Shown here in pieces: positions 1-13,233 of a stretch of 33,773 bases of DNA; positions within the stretch are counted from its first letter, which is position 1, and each line of letters opens with the position of its first letter. Made by a program: the position numbers and the translations under genes. The notes beneath the pieces are model-generated. The model did not search any database. It was not told the DNA's origin and saw only the letters and a program-made list of their open reading frames with translations. Source of the DNA: Betaproteobacteria bacterium (GTDB taxonomy: Bacteria > Pseudomonadota > Gammaproteobacteria > Burkholderiales > CAIKXV01); assembly GCA_947458835.1 (NCBI GenBank), contig CANHBC010000016.1, positions 1 to 33,773 of the forward strand. The letters are read 5' to 3'.

Positions 1-517
1 CCATCAGGATGGCCATCATCGCGCCGACGGTACCGGCGACGCGGGCGCAGTAATCCTCCAGCTCGGCGATGGTCTCGTAGCGCCGGCCTTCGGCGTCCCA
101 GCGGAAGCCCTCGATCAGCGCATCGAGCAGCCCGCGCGGAAGGTCGAAGCGGCGCACCACGGCGCACAGTGCGCGGTCGGACTCGAACGGCTCGGGGCAG
201 CCGGCGTAGATGGCATCGAGCCGGCGGTCGAGTCGCAGCACGGCGGCACTCGGGTCGTCGGCAAGGTCGATGGCGTCGTCGGCTACGCGGCAGAACGCAT
301 ACAGTGCGATGGCCGGTCCCCGGACCCGTGCCGGCAGCACGCGCGAGGCGGCGAAGAACGACTTCGATCCGCCGCGCATCAGTGCCTCGCAGGCGGCGAG
401 GTCGTCGCCCGCGGCAGACACGGTCCCGAGGGCGGGCCCACTATTGGCGGCCGCGAACGCAACGGTGGCTTCCATCGCGTTGCGGACTTCGGGTGCACCC
501 ATCGCGGTATCAGGCAT
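1..517 (-). CDS. crtB: Phytoene synthase CrtB (3' part missing, runs off the window)
   Basis: CrtB condenses two geranylgeranyl diphosphates to phytoene, the first committed carotenoid step. The visible 172 residues show the family start pattern: an SKSFFAASRVLP stretch at about 51-62, then YAFCRVADDAID, whose DDAID (about residues 80-84) is the first Asp-rich DXXXD substrate/Mg-binding motif. The family is usually 300-350 residues, so roughly half is present; the second Asp-rich motif lies outside the window. The ATG at 517-515 overlaps the crtI stop by 8 bp, which implies translational coupling, and no other start is better placed. The N-terminus seems about 40 residues longer than a minimal CrtB, so a later Met is possible. 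It is the last visible gene of the long leftward operon. Confidence 0.93.
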   Translation of the reverse strand, partial: MPDTAMGAPEVRNAMEATVAFAAANSGPALGTVSAAGDDLAACEALMRGGSKSFFAASRVLPARVRGPAIALYAFCRVADDAIDLADDPSAAVLRLDRRLDAIYAGCPEPFESDRALCAVVRRFDLPRGLLDALIEGFRWDAEGRRYETIAELEDYCARVAGTVGAMMAILM

Positions 518-2093
518 GGATCCTGGCAATCCGGTCTGCATCGGGGACGACTGAGTCGAGGGCCTTGGCCGACATCAGGACTCCCGGCACGCCGGCGCCG
601 GGATGCGTGCCTGCGCCGACGAGGTAGAGATGGCGCACGTCCTCGCTGCGGTTGTGCGGCCTGAACCACGCGCTCTGCAGCAGCAGGGGCTCCAGGCCGA
701 AAGCCGCGCCCTTGTACGACAGGAGGCGGTCCTGGAAATCCTGCGGCGTCGTGATGCGCGAGGTGACAATGTCGCGCTCGAACCCCGGCAGCACGGTGCG
801 GTCCAGCAGCTCGGCGATGCGCGAGCGATAGGTCTCGGCGAAGGCCGGCCAGTCGGTGCCGCTGTCGAGATGCGGAACGGGCGACAGTGCATAGAACGCA
901 TCGCAGCCGGGCGGTGCCATCGAGGCGTCGGTGGCGGTGGGCCGGTGCAGGTACAGGCTGAAATCGTCCGCGAGCTTGTGCTTGTGGAAGATGTCGTCGA
1001 GCAGTTCCCTGTAGCGCGGCCCGAGCAGCATCATGTGGTGCGGCACGTCGGGGTAGGTGCGCTTGACGCCGAAGTACCAGACGAACAGGCTCATCGAGTA
1101 GCGGCCGCGGTCGATCCGACGGTCGGTCCAGTGCCGGCGATGCTGCGGCTCGACCAGGTTGCGGTAGGTCCAGGCCATGTCGGCATTGGACACGACGATG
1201 TCCGACCGAAGCCGCTCGCCATCCTCGAGTTCGACCCCGGTCGCTCGGCTGCCCTCGACGGTGATGCGCTTCACCTGCGTACCATAGCGGATCCTGCCGC
1301 CGCGCCCTTCGAGAAGGCTGACCAGGCCCTGAACCAGCGAACCGGTGCCGCCCATCGCCCAGTGCACGCCGGCACGCCGCTCGAGGGCGTTGATCAGGCT
1401 GTAGACGCAGGTCACGGAGAACGGATTGCCACCGATCAGCAGCGTCTGCAGGCTGAACGCAGCCTGCAGGCGGGGGTCCTTCATGTAGTGCGCGACCATC
1501 GAGAACATCGTGCGCCAGCCGCGCATGCGCACCAGCGACGGCACCGAAGCGAGCAGGGTGCCAACGTTGTCGTAGGCCACGCCGCCCAGCTGCTCGAAGC
1601 CCAGGCGGTAGCAATGCTCGGCTTCCACGATGAAGCGGTCGTAGCCGTCGGAGTCGCCCGGGCTCAGGCGAGTCACCTCCGCACGCATCTTCACCGGGTC
1701 GCCGCTGTAGTCGAAGTGGGTGCCGTCGACGAAGCGGATCCGGTAGAACGGATCGAGCGCCTTCAGTTCGACGTCGTCGGACAGGCGCCGGCCGCACATC
1801 GCCCACAGTTCCTCGAGCATGAACGGCGCGGTGATGATGGTCGGGCCGGCATCGAAGGTGAAGCCGTCCTGCCGATGGACGTAGGCACGGCCACCCGGAG
1901 CGTCGAGCTTCTCGAGCACGGTCACCGCGTAGCCACGGCAGGACAACCGAACCGCGGCGGCCAGGCCGCCGAAGCCGCTGCCGATCACGATCGCGGTCGG
2001 TGCGCCGGCACCCGGCGGCGGCAGTCCCGGTCCAGCGGGTGCGAGCGCGGCCCGTGCACCGCTTTTGGCGGTGCTGGCGAAGATCGATTTCAT
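510..2093 (-). CDS. crtI: Phytoene desaturase CrtI
   Basis: CrtI is an FAD-dependent desaturase acting on phytoene to give neurosporene or lycopene at the membrane. The 527-residue product has the dinucleotide-binding GSGFGG at residues 38-43, followed by LAAAVRL and an acidic/Gly FAD patch (EKLDAPGGRA). The C-terminus carries the GAGTHPGAGVPGVLMSAK signature of CrtI-type desaturases. Length matches the family (about 490-530), with some 30 extra residues before the Rossmann fold. It starts 7 bp after the puhE stop and its stop overlaps the crtB start. The sequence alone does not tell whether it does three or four desaturations, so spheroidene versus spirilloxanthin cannot be decided here. Confidence 0.96.
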   Translation of the reverse strand: MKSIFASTAKSGARAALAPAGPGLPPPGAGAPTAIVIGSGFGGLAAAVRLSCRGYAVTVLEKLDAPGGRAYVHRQDGFTFDAGPTIITAPFMLEELWAMCGRRLSDDVELKALDPFYRIRFVDGTHFDYSGDPVKMRAEVTRLSPGDSDGYDRFIVEAEHCYRLGFEQLGGVAYDNVGTLLASVPSLVRMRGWRTMFSMVAHYMKDPRLQAAFSLQTLLIGGNPFSVTCVYSLINALERRAGVHWAMGGTGSLVQGLVSLLEGRGGRIRYGTQVKRITVEGSRATGVELEDGERLRSDIVVSNADMAWTYRNLVEPQHRRHWTDRRIDRGRYSMSLFVWYFGVKRTYPDVPHHMMLLGPRYRELLDDIFHKHKLADDFSLYLHRPTATDASMAPPGCDAFYALSPVPHLDSGTDWPAFAETYRSRIAELLDRTVLPGFERDIVTSRITTPQDFQDRLLSYKGAAFGLEPLLLQSAWFRPHNRSEDVRHLYLVGAGTHPGAGVPGVLMSAKALDSVVPDADRIARIHA

Positions 2094-2100
2094 CGGACGC

Positions 2101-2934
2101 TCATTCTGCTGTCTTCAGCGGCAAGGTGGCCAGTTCGATCGGGCCGATGGAACCGGGGACTTCCGAACCCGGCTTGCGGCGCTTGCGCATCGCCCACTTC
2201 CAGAGTGCGGTAGACGACAGCGGCAACACCATGAACCAGTGTTCGAGGATGGCCAGCGACAGCAGGGTCGCCGCCAGCACGTACTTTGCGGCATCGAAAC
2301 CGCTGGCATAGGGCATCGCGGCATGCGCCCAGAGCACCGCCGCCAGAGCGGTGGCCGCGGTCACGGCCACCGGGAACAGCAGGTTGATCGAGCGGCGCGC
2401 GAAGTAGCTGTCGATATGGCGCATCTTCTCGGGCAGGAACTCCTCGCCCCGGTTGCGCACGCCCAGGAACAGGTTGAGCTTGGCCGACAGGCGCATCGCC
2501 CACAGGATCATGAACGTCCATGTCCCGGTCTGGTTCGGGGCATCCAACGTCAACATCACCACCGCCGCGCCAGCCGCGAGGATGAACAACTCGTGGTGCA
2601 GGATCGCGCCGACGGCATGGCGGAAGCGCTCGTAGTCGCTGGCGCCCGGTGGGGAAGGCTCGCGGCGGGGACCCGTCACGAAGCCCATCAGGAAGGCGAC
2701 CTCGATCCAGCCCCAGACCAGCACCGCGCTGCTGAATGCGCAGTACGCGCCGGCCACCGTCGGGTCATAGGCCGTCTTCGACAGCGCATACAGCGCGGCG
2801 ATGCCGACCAGGGTCGCACCCGCCATCGACCAGCGGTAGGTCGACACGGGCAAGCCGTCGAGCCAGACGATGACCCCGGTGGTGAACCACCAGACGAACA
2901 TCGCATACAGCGCGGGGAGGATCAGTTCACTCAT
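2101..2934 (-). CDS. puhE: Photosynthetic complex assembly protein PuhE
   Basis: The 277-residue product is strongly hydrophobic with about seven predicted membrane segments. It carries the typical PuhE stretch AKLNLFLGVRNRGEEFLPE, followed by a basic RHIDSYFARR loop. This matches the DUF3623/PuhE family, known from Rhodobacter genetics to affect reaction-centre and bacteriochlorophyll levels; its exact biochemical role is not settled. It sits 39 bp after acsF and 7 bp before crtI, so it is separated from puhABC by acsF. The proposed ATG has only a weak, distant AAGG upstream, suggesting that translation relies partly on read-through from acsF. Family assignment is confident; mechanism is not. 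Confidence 0.9.
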   Translation of the reverse strand: MSELILPALYAMFVWWFTTGVIVWLDGLPVSTYRWSMAGATLVGIAALYALSKTAYDPTVAGAYCAFSSAVLVWGWIEVAFLMGFVTGPRREPSPPGASDYERFRHAVGAILHHELFILAAGAAVVMLTLDAPNQTGTWTFMILWAMRLSAKLNLFLGVRNRGEEFLPEKMRHIDSYFARRSINLLFPVAVTAATALAAVLWAHAAMPYASGFDAAKYVLAATLLSLAILEHWFMVLPLSSTALWKWAMRKRRKPGSEVPGSIGPIELATLPLKTAE

Positions 2935-2973
2935 TCAGTGCGAGCCTTGCCGTTCGACCGTGCGCTTGCGCGC

Positions 2974-4041
2974 CTACCAGGCAGGCGCCATCAGGACCTG
3001 GTCTGGCACCGCATTGCGCTTGACCGGGAGCAGGTACAAGCGGGCGAACATGCCGGCTGCACGGACAGCGCACGCCGCCTGCTTCACCTTGCCGACCAGC
3101 CCGCCCTGCGCCTTCGCACGTTCGTTGTCGGCACTGATGCGGCACAGGGCCTCGAGCCCGCTGCGGAAGCGCGGGTCATCGATGTCCAGTTCGATCGGGA
3201 ATACCTGCCGGGCAATCTCGGAGGTGATGCGGAACACCTGGAAGTCGTATTCGGTCGAGTCGAGGCCGAGCGCATGGTGCAGTTCTTCACGGGTGTGGTC
3301 GCGCACGTACATCGTCGCGTACACCGCCACCAGGAAGAAACGGATCCAGAGCTTGTTCAGGCCGGTCAGCAGCTTGGGGTCGGCGCGCATCAGCAGCGCG
3401 AGCGACTCGCCATGGCGGAATTCGTCGTTGCACCAGCGCTGGAACCATTTGAAGATCGGGTGGAACCGGTGCTCGGGATGGCGCTCGAGCTGGCGGAAGA
3501 TCGAGATGTAGCGGGCATAGCCGATCTTCTCGGACAGGTAGGTCGCGTAGAGGATGAACTTCGGCCGGAAGTAGGTGTACTTCTTTTCGCGCTTGAGGAA
3601 GCCGAGGTCCACCGCGACGCCGAAATCCTTGAGCGACATGTTGATGAACCCGGCATGGCGCGACTCGTCGCGGGCCATGTAATGCATCAGCTTCTTGATG
3701 TCCGGGTTGGTGACATTCTTCTCGATCTCCTTGTAAAGCACGCAGCCGGAAAACTCGGAGGTTACCGACGAGATCAGGAAATCGAGGAACTCGCGCTGCA
3801 GCGCATCCGGCAGTTCGCGGATCTCGGAGGTGAACTCGGGCGTGCGCTTGAAGTGATCGACGTTGTTGTCGCCTTCGAACTCCAGCATCAGCTTGTCCCA
3901 CTCGGCGCGCACCAGCGACACGTCCATGCGGTTCATTGCCGCAAAGTCGGTCGTGTAGAAGCGCGGGCTCAACATCGTGCTTGCTTCGGCGTGGCGGGTT
4001 GCGTCGAGGCCGGAGGTGATGACGGGTGCTGTCGTTTCCAT
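2974..4041 (-). CDS. acsF: Aerobic Mg-protoporphyrin IX monomethyl ester oxidative cyclase AcsF
   Basis: AcsF is the O2-dependent di-iron enzyme that closes ring E of the macrocycle, giving divinyl protochlorophyllide. The ATG at 4041 has AGGAG about six bases upstream, so this start is preferred over the longer open frame reaching 4230; the product is 355 residues, as in proteobacterial AcsF. Two E/D-x-x-H iron motifs are intact: DESRH at about 125-129 and DEFRH at about 206-210. Conserved blocks such as [13 protein letters not shown] and [12 protein letters not shown] are also present. The O2-independent enzyme BchE is not seen in this window. The gene lies between puhC (16 bp upstream) and puhE in the operon. 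Confidence 0.97.
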   Translation of the reverse strand: METTAPVITSGLDATRHAEASTMLSPRFYTTDFAAMNRMDVSLVRAEWDKLMLEFEGDNNVDHFKRTPEFTSEIRELPDALQREFLDFLISSVTSEFSGCVLYKEIEKNVTNPDIKKLMHYMARDESRHAGFINMSLKDFGVAVDLGFLKREKKYTYFRPKFILYATYLSEKIGYARYISIFRQLERHPEHRFHPIFKWFQRWCNDEFRHGESLALLMRADPKLLTGLNKLWIRFFLVAVYATMYVRDHTREELHHALGLDSTEYDFQVFRITSEIARQVFPIELDIDDPRFRSGLEALCRISADNERAKAQGGLVGKVKQAACAVRAAGMFARLYLLPVKRNAVPDQVLMAPAW

Positions 4042-4057
4042 CGGGTATCTCCTGGTT

Positions 4058-4564
4058 TTACGGGCGCACGGACTGCTGCGTGGCAAGCTGCGCGCTCTGC
4101 GGGGGCGCCGCGCCGTCGGAAACTTCGGTTTGGAGGAGCAGGCGGGCGAACACTCGGGCATTGGTCGGGCCGAACGACTCGAGGTCGATGCGGCCGCCGG
4201 TGGCAGTGTCGACCAGGGTGAGCCGGCCATCCTTGCGCCCGATCAGTTGGAACGGCTGTTCGGGGCCCAGGCCGCGCGCGCGGCGTTCACGGGCCAGCGC
4301 GCGCAACGAGCCGCGCAGAAAGCCCTGCTCGCCGGCGATCGACTCGACGGTGCGGCCGCTGCGTGCATCGATCACCGCGACCGAGCCGTCCGCGGCGTCC
4401 TCGAAGCGCAGGTCGCGCGTCATCACGGCTTCGGCATCCGGTACGCGCACGTCGATGCCGGACACGCGCACCGCTGTGACCGCCACCAGGGAAACAGCCA
4501 GCAGGATGCCGATGCCCACCAGCGCGCCTTGGGGAACCTGGTCATGTACGGATGCTTCGCTCAT
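4058..4564 (-). CDS. puhC: Photosynthetic complex assembly protein PuhC
   Basis: The product is 168 residues with one N-terminal membrane segment (about residues 14-36, [16 protein letters not shown]) and a soluble domain predicted to lie in the periplasm. It contains family-like features: the V(A)VIDARSGR stretch, [18 protein letters not shown] and [30 protein letters not shown]. PuhC is known in Rhodobacter to help organise the reaction-centre/LH1 core complex. It follows puhB by 30 bp and precedes acsF by 16 bp. The C-terminal tail is Gln/Ala-rich and probably not conserved. Assignment rests on sequence pattern plus position directly after puhB. Confidence 0.88.
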   Translation of the reverse strand: MSEASVHDQVPQGALVGIGILLAVSLVAVTAVRVSGIDVRVPDAEAVMTRDLRFEDAADGSVAVIDARSGRTVESIAGEQGFLRGSLRALARERRARGLGPEQPFQLIGRKDGRLTLVDTATGGRIDLESFGPTNARVFARLLLQTEVSDGAAPPQSAQLATQQSVRP

Positions 4565-4594
4565 CTGGATCGGCCTGGTTGTGCGGTTCGGGGA

Positions 4595-5302
4595 TCAGTG
4601 CGCCGGCAGTGCGCCGACGGCGCCGCGGTGGCTGGCGGGCGATGCGCGGCGGGGTGCCGCTGCCGGCGAGGCCGCTGTGGCGGTGCCGGTGCCTGCGATG
4701 CCGGTGGCGGCGGTCCAGGCATCGACCATCCTGCGCGCGACCGCGGCTGCATCCGGCACGCTGCGCAACATCGGCTGCGGATGCTTCAGGTGCCAGGGTC
4801 GGGCGTGCGGCCACAGGTTCAGGTAGCCGACGTGGTCGGCATCCGGAAGCTGCACCGCGATGTCGCCGCTGCCGTTGGCGTCGACGCGCAGGTCGGCGTT
4901 GCGCAGCGTGCGCAGCGGCAGGTTGAAGGTCAGGGTAAGCACGATGCCGATGCGCATGACCAGCCGCTTGTCGGTGAGCGTATAGACCGCCGTGCGGCTG
5001 GTCAGCCAGGCCAGCGAAAGCAGCGTGCCGAGGGCGAACAGCGGCACCGGGGCCAGCCACAGGAGGTCGACGACCGCCTCGCCGACGCTGGCGCCGTCGG
5101 ACACCAGCAGCGCGCCTCGTACCGCGAGGATCAGCCCGAAGTACAGGGCGAGCTTGCGAACATGGAAAACGTGCCGCGCCAGCCCGCGCCATTCGGGCGA
5201 GCCCTGCCAGAGGATCGTCTCGGTCTCTGGCAATGGTTCGGGCAGGCCGAACTGCGGCTCCAGTTCATGCTCGTGGCCGTTGTGTCCGACGGGGTTGCTC
5301 AT
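4595..5302 (-). CDS. puhB: Photosynthetic complex assembly protein PuhB
   Basis: This 235-residue membrane protein matches PuhB, a reaction-centre assembly factor with a bacterial PH-like domain. After a polar N-terminus comes the typical PETETILWQGSPEW box, two hydrophobic segments (about 50-68 and 80-102), then the PH-like region with VYTLTDKRLVMRIG and FNLPLRTLRNADLRV. The last 40 residues are Ala/Ser/Pro-rich and look like an unconserved tail. Its ATG overlaps the puhA stop as ATGA, so the two are probably translated together. PuhB is thought to dimerise and act before the final assembly of LH1 around the core. Confidence 0.92.
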   Translation of the reverse strand: MSNPVGHNGHEHELEPQFGLPEPLPETETILWQGSPEWRGLARHVFHVRKLALYFGLILAVRGALLVSDGASVGEAVVDLLWLAPVPLFALGTLLSLAWLTSRTAVYTLTDKRLVMRIGIVLTLTFNLPLRTLRNADLRVDANGSGDIAVQLPDADHVGYLNLWPHARPWHLKHPQPMLRSVPDAAAVARRMVDAWTAATGIAGTGTATAASPAAAPRRASPASHRGAVGALPAH

Positions 5303-6060
5303 AGCAGGGCTTCCGCGCGGTCGGGCGTCGCATACAGGGTGCCGGCAGCGAAGAAGCCGGCGATCTTCTCGTCCTCGAGCATCGTGACCAGCTCAGGATG
5401 GCGGGTCACCGGCGCCTGCGCGATCTGCGCGCCGAGCACCGCGTCGACCTTCACGCTTTCGCGGCCAATGCGCGCGAACAGGATCGGCACCAGCACCGTG
5501 CGGGCAGCACCGGGCACCTCGACCTCGAGGAAGCGGAACGCCATCTCCATGCGGTCCACCCACAGGTCCTTCACCACGCCACCGGTGACTCCATCGGCAC
5601 CCACCACCGGCATGCCACGCGGGTCACGATCCTGGCGCGCGACGCCGAAGCCGGAGGCCAGGCGCAGCGGAACCATCTTGGGTTTGCCATGCTCGTCCGG
5701 CTCGGGGACGTCGGCACGCTGGGCCCATGCACCGGGACCGACGCCGGCCAGCAGCGGGTTACCCGTCGGCACCAGCGGTGCGCCGATCCACGAATGCAGC
5801 GGCTCGGCGCTGAACTCGGGCTCCAGCTTGTCGCGGTTGGGCACCACGACCGTGGAGCCGTCGTGCAGCTTGTAGGTCTTGGGCGCGGGCACCGGCCAAC
5901 CGGTGATCTTCCCGCGTGCATGGCCGTCGGTCTCCATCGGATAGCCCTCGCGATGGTTCTCACGGATCAGGTAGTAGATCAACCCGAAGAAGAAGGCCCA
6001 AAACGCGTACAGCACGAGCTGTGCGACGTCTACGTACTGCGTGATGGCTCCTGTTCCCAT
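5299..6060 (-). CDS. puhA: Photosynthetic reaction centre H subunit PuhA
   Basis: PuhA caps the L/M core of the type II reaction centre on the cytoplasmic side and shapes proton uptake to the QB quinone. The 253-residue protein (normal family size) has a single N-terminal membrane helix (about residues 12-31, VLYAFWAFFFGLIYYLIREN) followed by the classic REGYPME junction and a large soluble beta-rich domain with PKTYKLHDG and WVDRMEMAFRFLEVEVPG. The start has AGGAGAG seven bases upstream. It opens the puhA-puhB-puhC group and overlaps puhB by 4 bp. The partner L and M genes (puf operon) are not in the window. Confidence 0.97.
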   Translation of the reverse strand: MGTGAITQYVDVAQLVLYAFWAFFFGLIYYLIRENHREGYPMETDGHARGKITGWPVPAPKTYKLHDGSTVVVPNRDKLEPEFSAEPLHSWIGAPLVPTGNPLLAGVGPGAWAQRADVPEPDEHGKPKMVPLRLASGFGVARQDRDPRGMPVVGADGVTGGVVKDLWVDRMEMAFRFLEVEVPGAARTVLVPILFARIGRESVKVDAVLGAQIAQAPVTRHPELVTMLEDEKIAGFFAAGTLYATPDRAEALL

Positions 6061-6112
6061 TTTTCGCTCTCCTAGTTGCGGACGTTCCGTGTCGGTGTAT
6101 TGAATGCGTCGG

Positions 6113-7579
6113 TCAGCCCGGCAATTCGGCCAGACCGAACTTCGACGGCGCCTTGCGCCGGGACTGCCCGACCGGCCGGACCAGCGGCCCGAGCGCGATC
6201 AGCGTTGCAAATAGCAGGTAGATCTCGATGTGCCACACGAAGCTGTATCCGGTGGAGGCGCTCATCAGCGCCTCTCCGAGCAACCCTTCCGTGGCGGCGT
6301 GGGACACAACGTCGCGGATGACACCGCCCAGCGCGATGGCGACGCCTGCGCAGGTGGCCTGTACGGCGCCCCAGGCACCGAGCGCGAGGCCGACATGCTC
6401 GCGGCGCTCCATGCCCATCGCGGCGCACAGCGTACCGACCGCGAACAACCCGCCCCCGAATCCGATCAGCAGGGTGCCGACCCGGAACAGCAGCGGGGAC
6501 TCGAGCGGCGCCGAGAACACGACGGCCGCGAACGCGGGAAGGCCGAGCACGGCTCCGGCGGCGGCCACGCGCATCGCGTCCGCACCGCGAGTGAGCAGGC
6601 GAGCGGCGAGCGCGAAGGCGGCGAGGGAGCCACCGGCGAGCAGCGCGGTAAGCCCGGAGGTGGCACCCACCGACAGGTTCAGCACTTCGGCGCCGTAGGG
6701 TTCGAGCACGATGTCCTGCATGTTGAACGCCATCGTGCCCAGGCCGACGGTCCACAGGAAGCGGCGCGCCTGCGGCTGCGCGATGAACATCCGCCAGGTC
6801 GCGCGAAAGCCGGGCGCATCTGCCGGGCGGGCGCGATTGCGGCTCGGGTCGCGCGGCTCCTGCTTCCACAGGGCGACGACGTTGAGCAGCACGGTGAGCA
6901 CTGCGGCGCTCTGGATCACCTGCACCAGCCGGGTCTCGGAGAAATTCGTGAGCGCCACGCTGAAGACGATGCCGGCACCGACCATGCCCACCAGCAGCAT
7001 CACGTACATCAGTGCGACGACGCGTGGCCGGGTCTGCGCCGATGCCAGGTCGGTGGCCAGGGCGAGGCCGGCGGTCTGGGTGGTCTGGACGCCGGCCCCG
7101 ACCATAAGGAACGCCACCGCCGCACCGATGTGGCCGAGCCAGATCGAACCTGGCTCGCCGCGGCCGGTCAGGAGCAACAGTGCGAACGGCATGATCGCCA
7201 GCCCGCCGAACTGGAGGAACGAGCCCATCCAGACATACGGCACCCGGCGCCAGCCGAGCGCTGAACGATGGATGTCGGAGCGGAAACCGACCAGGGCCCG
7301 CAACGGCGCGACCAGCACCGGCAGCGAGACCATCAACGCGACCAGCCAGGCGCCCACGCCCAGTTCGACGATCATCACCCGGTTCAGCGTGCCGACCAGT
7401 AGCGCGATCGCGATGCCGACGGAAACCTGGAACAGCGACAGCCGCAGCAGGCGGGACAGCGGCAGGTCTTCGGTCGCCGCATCGGCGAACGGCATGAAGC
7501 GCGGCCCGAGCGTCTGCCAGTTCGGCGCGAGCTTGCGGCTCAGGCCGTAGGCACGATGGGCGAGCGACACCGAACTCAT
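6113..7579 (-). CDS. lhaA: Light-harvesting 1 assembly protein LhaA (PucC-family MFS)
   Basis: The product has 488 residues and about 12 predicted membrane spans, and belongs to the PucC/BCD branch of the major facilitator superfamily. Family signatures include GTLNRVMIVELGV near residue 60, the loop RALVGFRSDIHRSALGWRRVPYVW and the central FNMQDIVLEPYGAEV. LhaA is needed for LH1 assembly and is thought to hand bacteriochlorophyll to the nascent antenna. Its ATG overlaps the bchM stop (ATGA) and it ends 52 bp before puhA, the usual bchM-lhaA-puhA order. A second, distant PucC-family gene lies at 20477-21895; position rather than sequence is the main reason to name this one LhaA. Confidence 0.93.
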   Translation of the reverse strand: MSSVSLAHRAYGLSRKLAPNWQTLGPRFMPFADAATEDLPLSRLLRLSLFQVSVGIAIALLVGTLNRVMIVELGVGAWLVALMVSLPVLVAPLRALVGFRSDIHRSALGWRRVPYVWMGSFLQFGGLAIMPFALLLLTGRGEPGSIWLGHIGAAVAFLMVGAGVQTTQTAGLALATDLASAQTRPRVVALMYVMLLVGMVGAGIVFSVALTNFSETRLVQVIQSAAVLTVLLNVVALWKQEPRDPSRNRARPADAPGFRATWRMFIAQPQARRFLWTVGLGTMAFNMQDIVLEPYGAEVLNLSVGATSGLTALLAGGSLAAFALAARLLTRGADAMRVAAAGAVLGLPAFAAVVFSAPLESPLLFRVGTLLIGFGGGLFAVGTLCAAMGMERREHVGLALGAWGAVQATCAGVAIALGGVIRDVVSHAATEGLLGEALMSASTGYSFVWHIEIYLLFATLIALGPLVRPVGQSRRKAPSKFGLAELPG

Positions 7580-8304
7580 GCGCGGACCAACTCCATTGCC
7601 TGGGAAATGTAGAAGCTGCGGGAGATGCGCCGGGTGCGGCCGATCTGCCAGCCATCGAGTGCCGGGTCGTTCGCCACCGCACGGCGCAAGCGCCGTTCGG
7701 ATACCGGCTCGATCATCGGCGATCGATCGCCGCGCGGGAACAGCTTGCCGACGCCGATCAGCACGGTCAGCAGCGGGGTGCGCGGTGCGAAGGTGAATAC
7801 CATCGACCTCGACGTGCGCTCGGCCAGTGCCGCCAGGACCGAGATGACGTCGTCGTTGTCGTAGTGGATCACCGAATCCATGCCGACCACATGGTCGAAC
7901 GAGCCGAGCGCCGGGTCGAGCATGTCGCCGGAGCGGAAGTCGATCGTGCCGCTGCCGCCACCGTCGCGGTTTCGTTCGGCGATATCGGCCGGCAGGCGCT
8001 CGCGCGCGAGGCCGACCAGCGTCGGCGAGAGGTCGATGGCCACGACTTCAGCGCCTCGGCGGGCGGCTTCGACGGCGAGCGCGCCAGTGCCGCAGCCGGC
8101 GTCCAGCAGCCGGCGACCGGTCAGGTCTGCCGGGAGCCAGCCGAGCAGGGTGCTGCGCATCTCGTCGCGCCCGGCGCGAACTTTCGCCCGAACGCCACTC
8201 ACCGGTGCATCAGAGGTCAGCCGCGCCCACGCCTGCACCGCGGTGCGATCGAAGTAGGTCTCGATCTGCCCGCGCCGCTGCTGGTAGGAACTTGCAAGGC
8301 TCAT
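7576..8304 (-). CDS. bchM: Mg-protoporphyrin IX O-methyltransferase BchM
   Basis: BchM moves a methyl group from SAM to the ring-C propionate of Mg-protoporphyrin IX, the step before the cyclase. The 242-residue product starts at the ATG at 8304 (MSLASSYQQRR), preceded by GAGGGG; a longer open frame reaching 8877 runs through bchL and is not used. The SAM-binding motif I is LLDAGCGTGALAVEAARRG, with AIDLS as motif II. The C-terminal FTFAPRTPLLTVLIGVGKLF and FPRGDRSPMIEPV blocks are specific to this methyltransferase family. It lies 17 bp after bchL and overlaps lhaA by 4 bp. Confidence 0.96.
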   Translation of the reverse strand: MSLASSYQQRRGQIETYFDRTAVQAWARLTSDAPVSGVRAKVRAGRDEMRSTLLGWLPADLTGRRLLDAGCGTGALAVEAARRGAEVVAIDLSPTLVGLARERLPADIAERNRDGGGSGTIDFRSGDMLDPALGSFDHVVGMDSVIHYDNDDVISVLAALAERTSRSMVFTFAPRTPLLTVLIGVGKLFPRGDRSPMIEPVSERRLRRAVANDPALDGWQIGRTRRISRSFYISQAMELVRA

Positions 8305-8321
8305 GGTCGTCGTCCCCTCGG

Positions 8322-13204
<4,883 letters not shown>

Positions 13205-13233
<29 letters not shown>

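Noticed and set aside
2065-4221. A 718-codon plus-strand open frame opposite puhE and acsF
   Set aside because: Antisense to two conserved membrane and di-iron protein genes; composition typical of a shadow frame.
2974-4230. Longer acsF reading from 4230
   Set aside because: It would run through the end of puhC; the ATG at 4041 has a proper AGGAG site and matches the family N-terminus.
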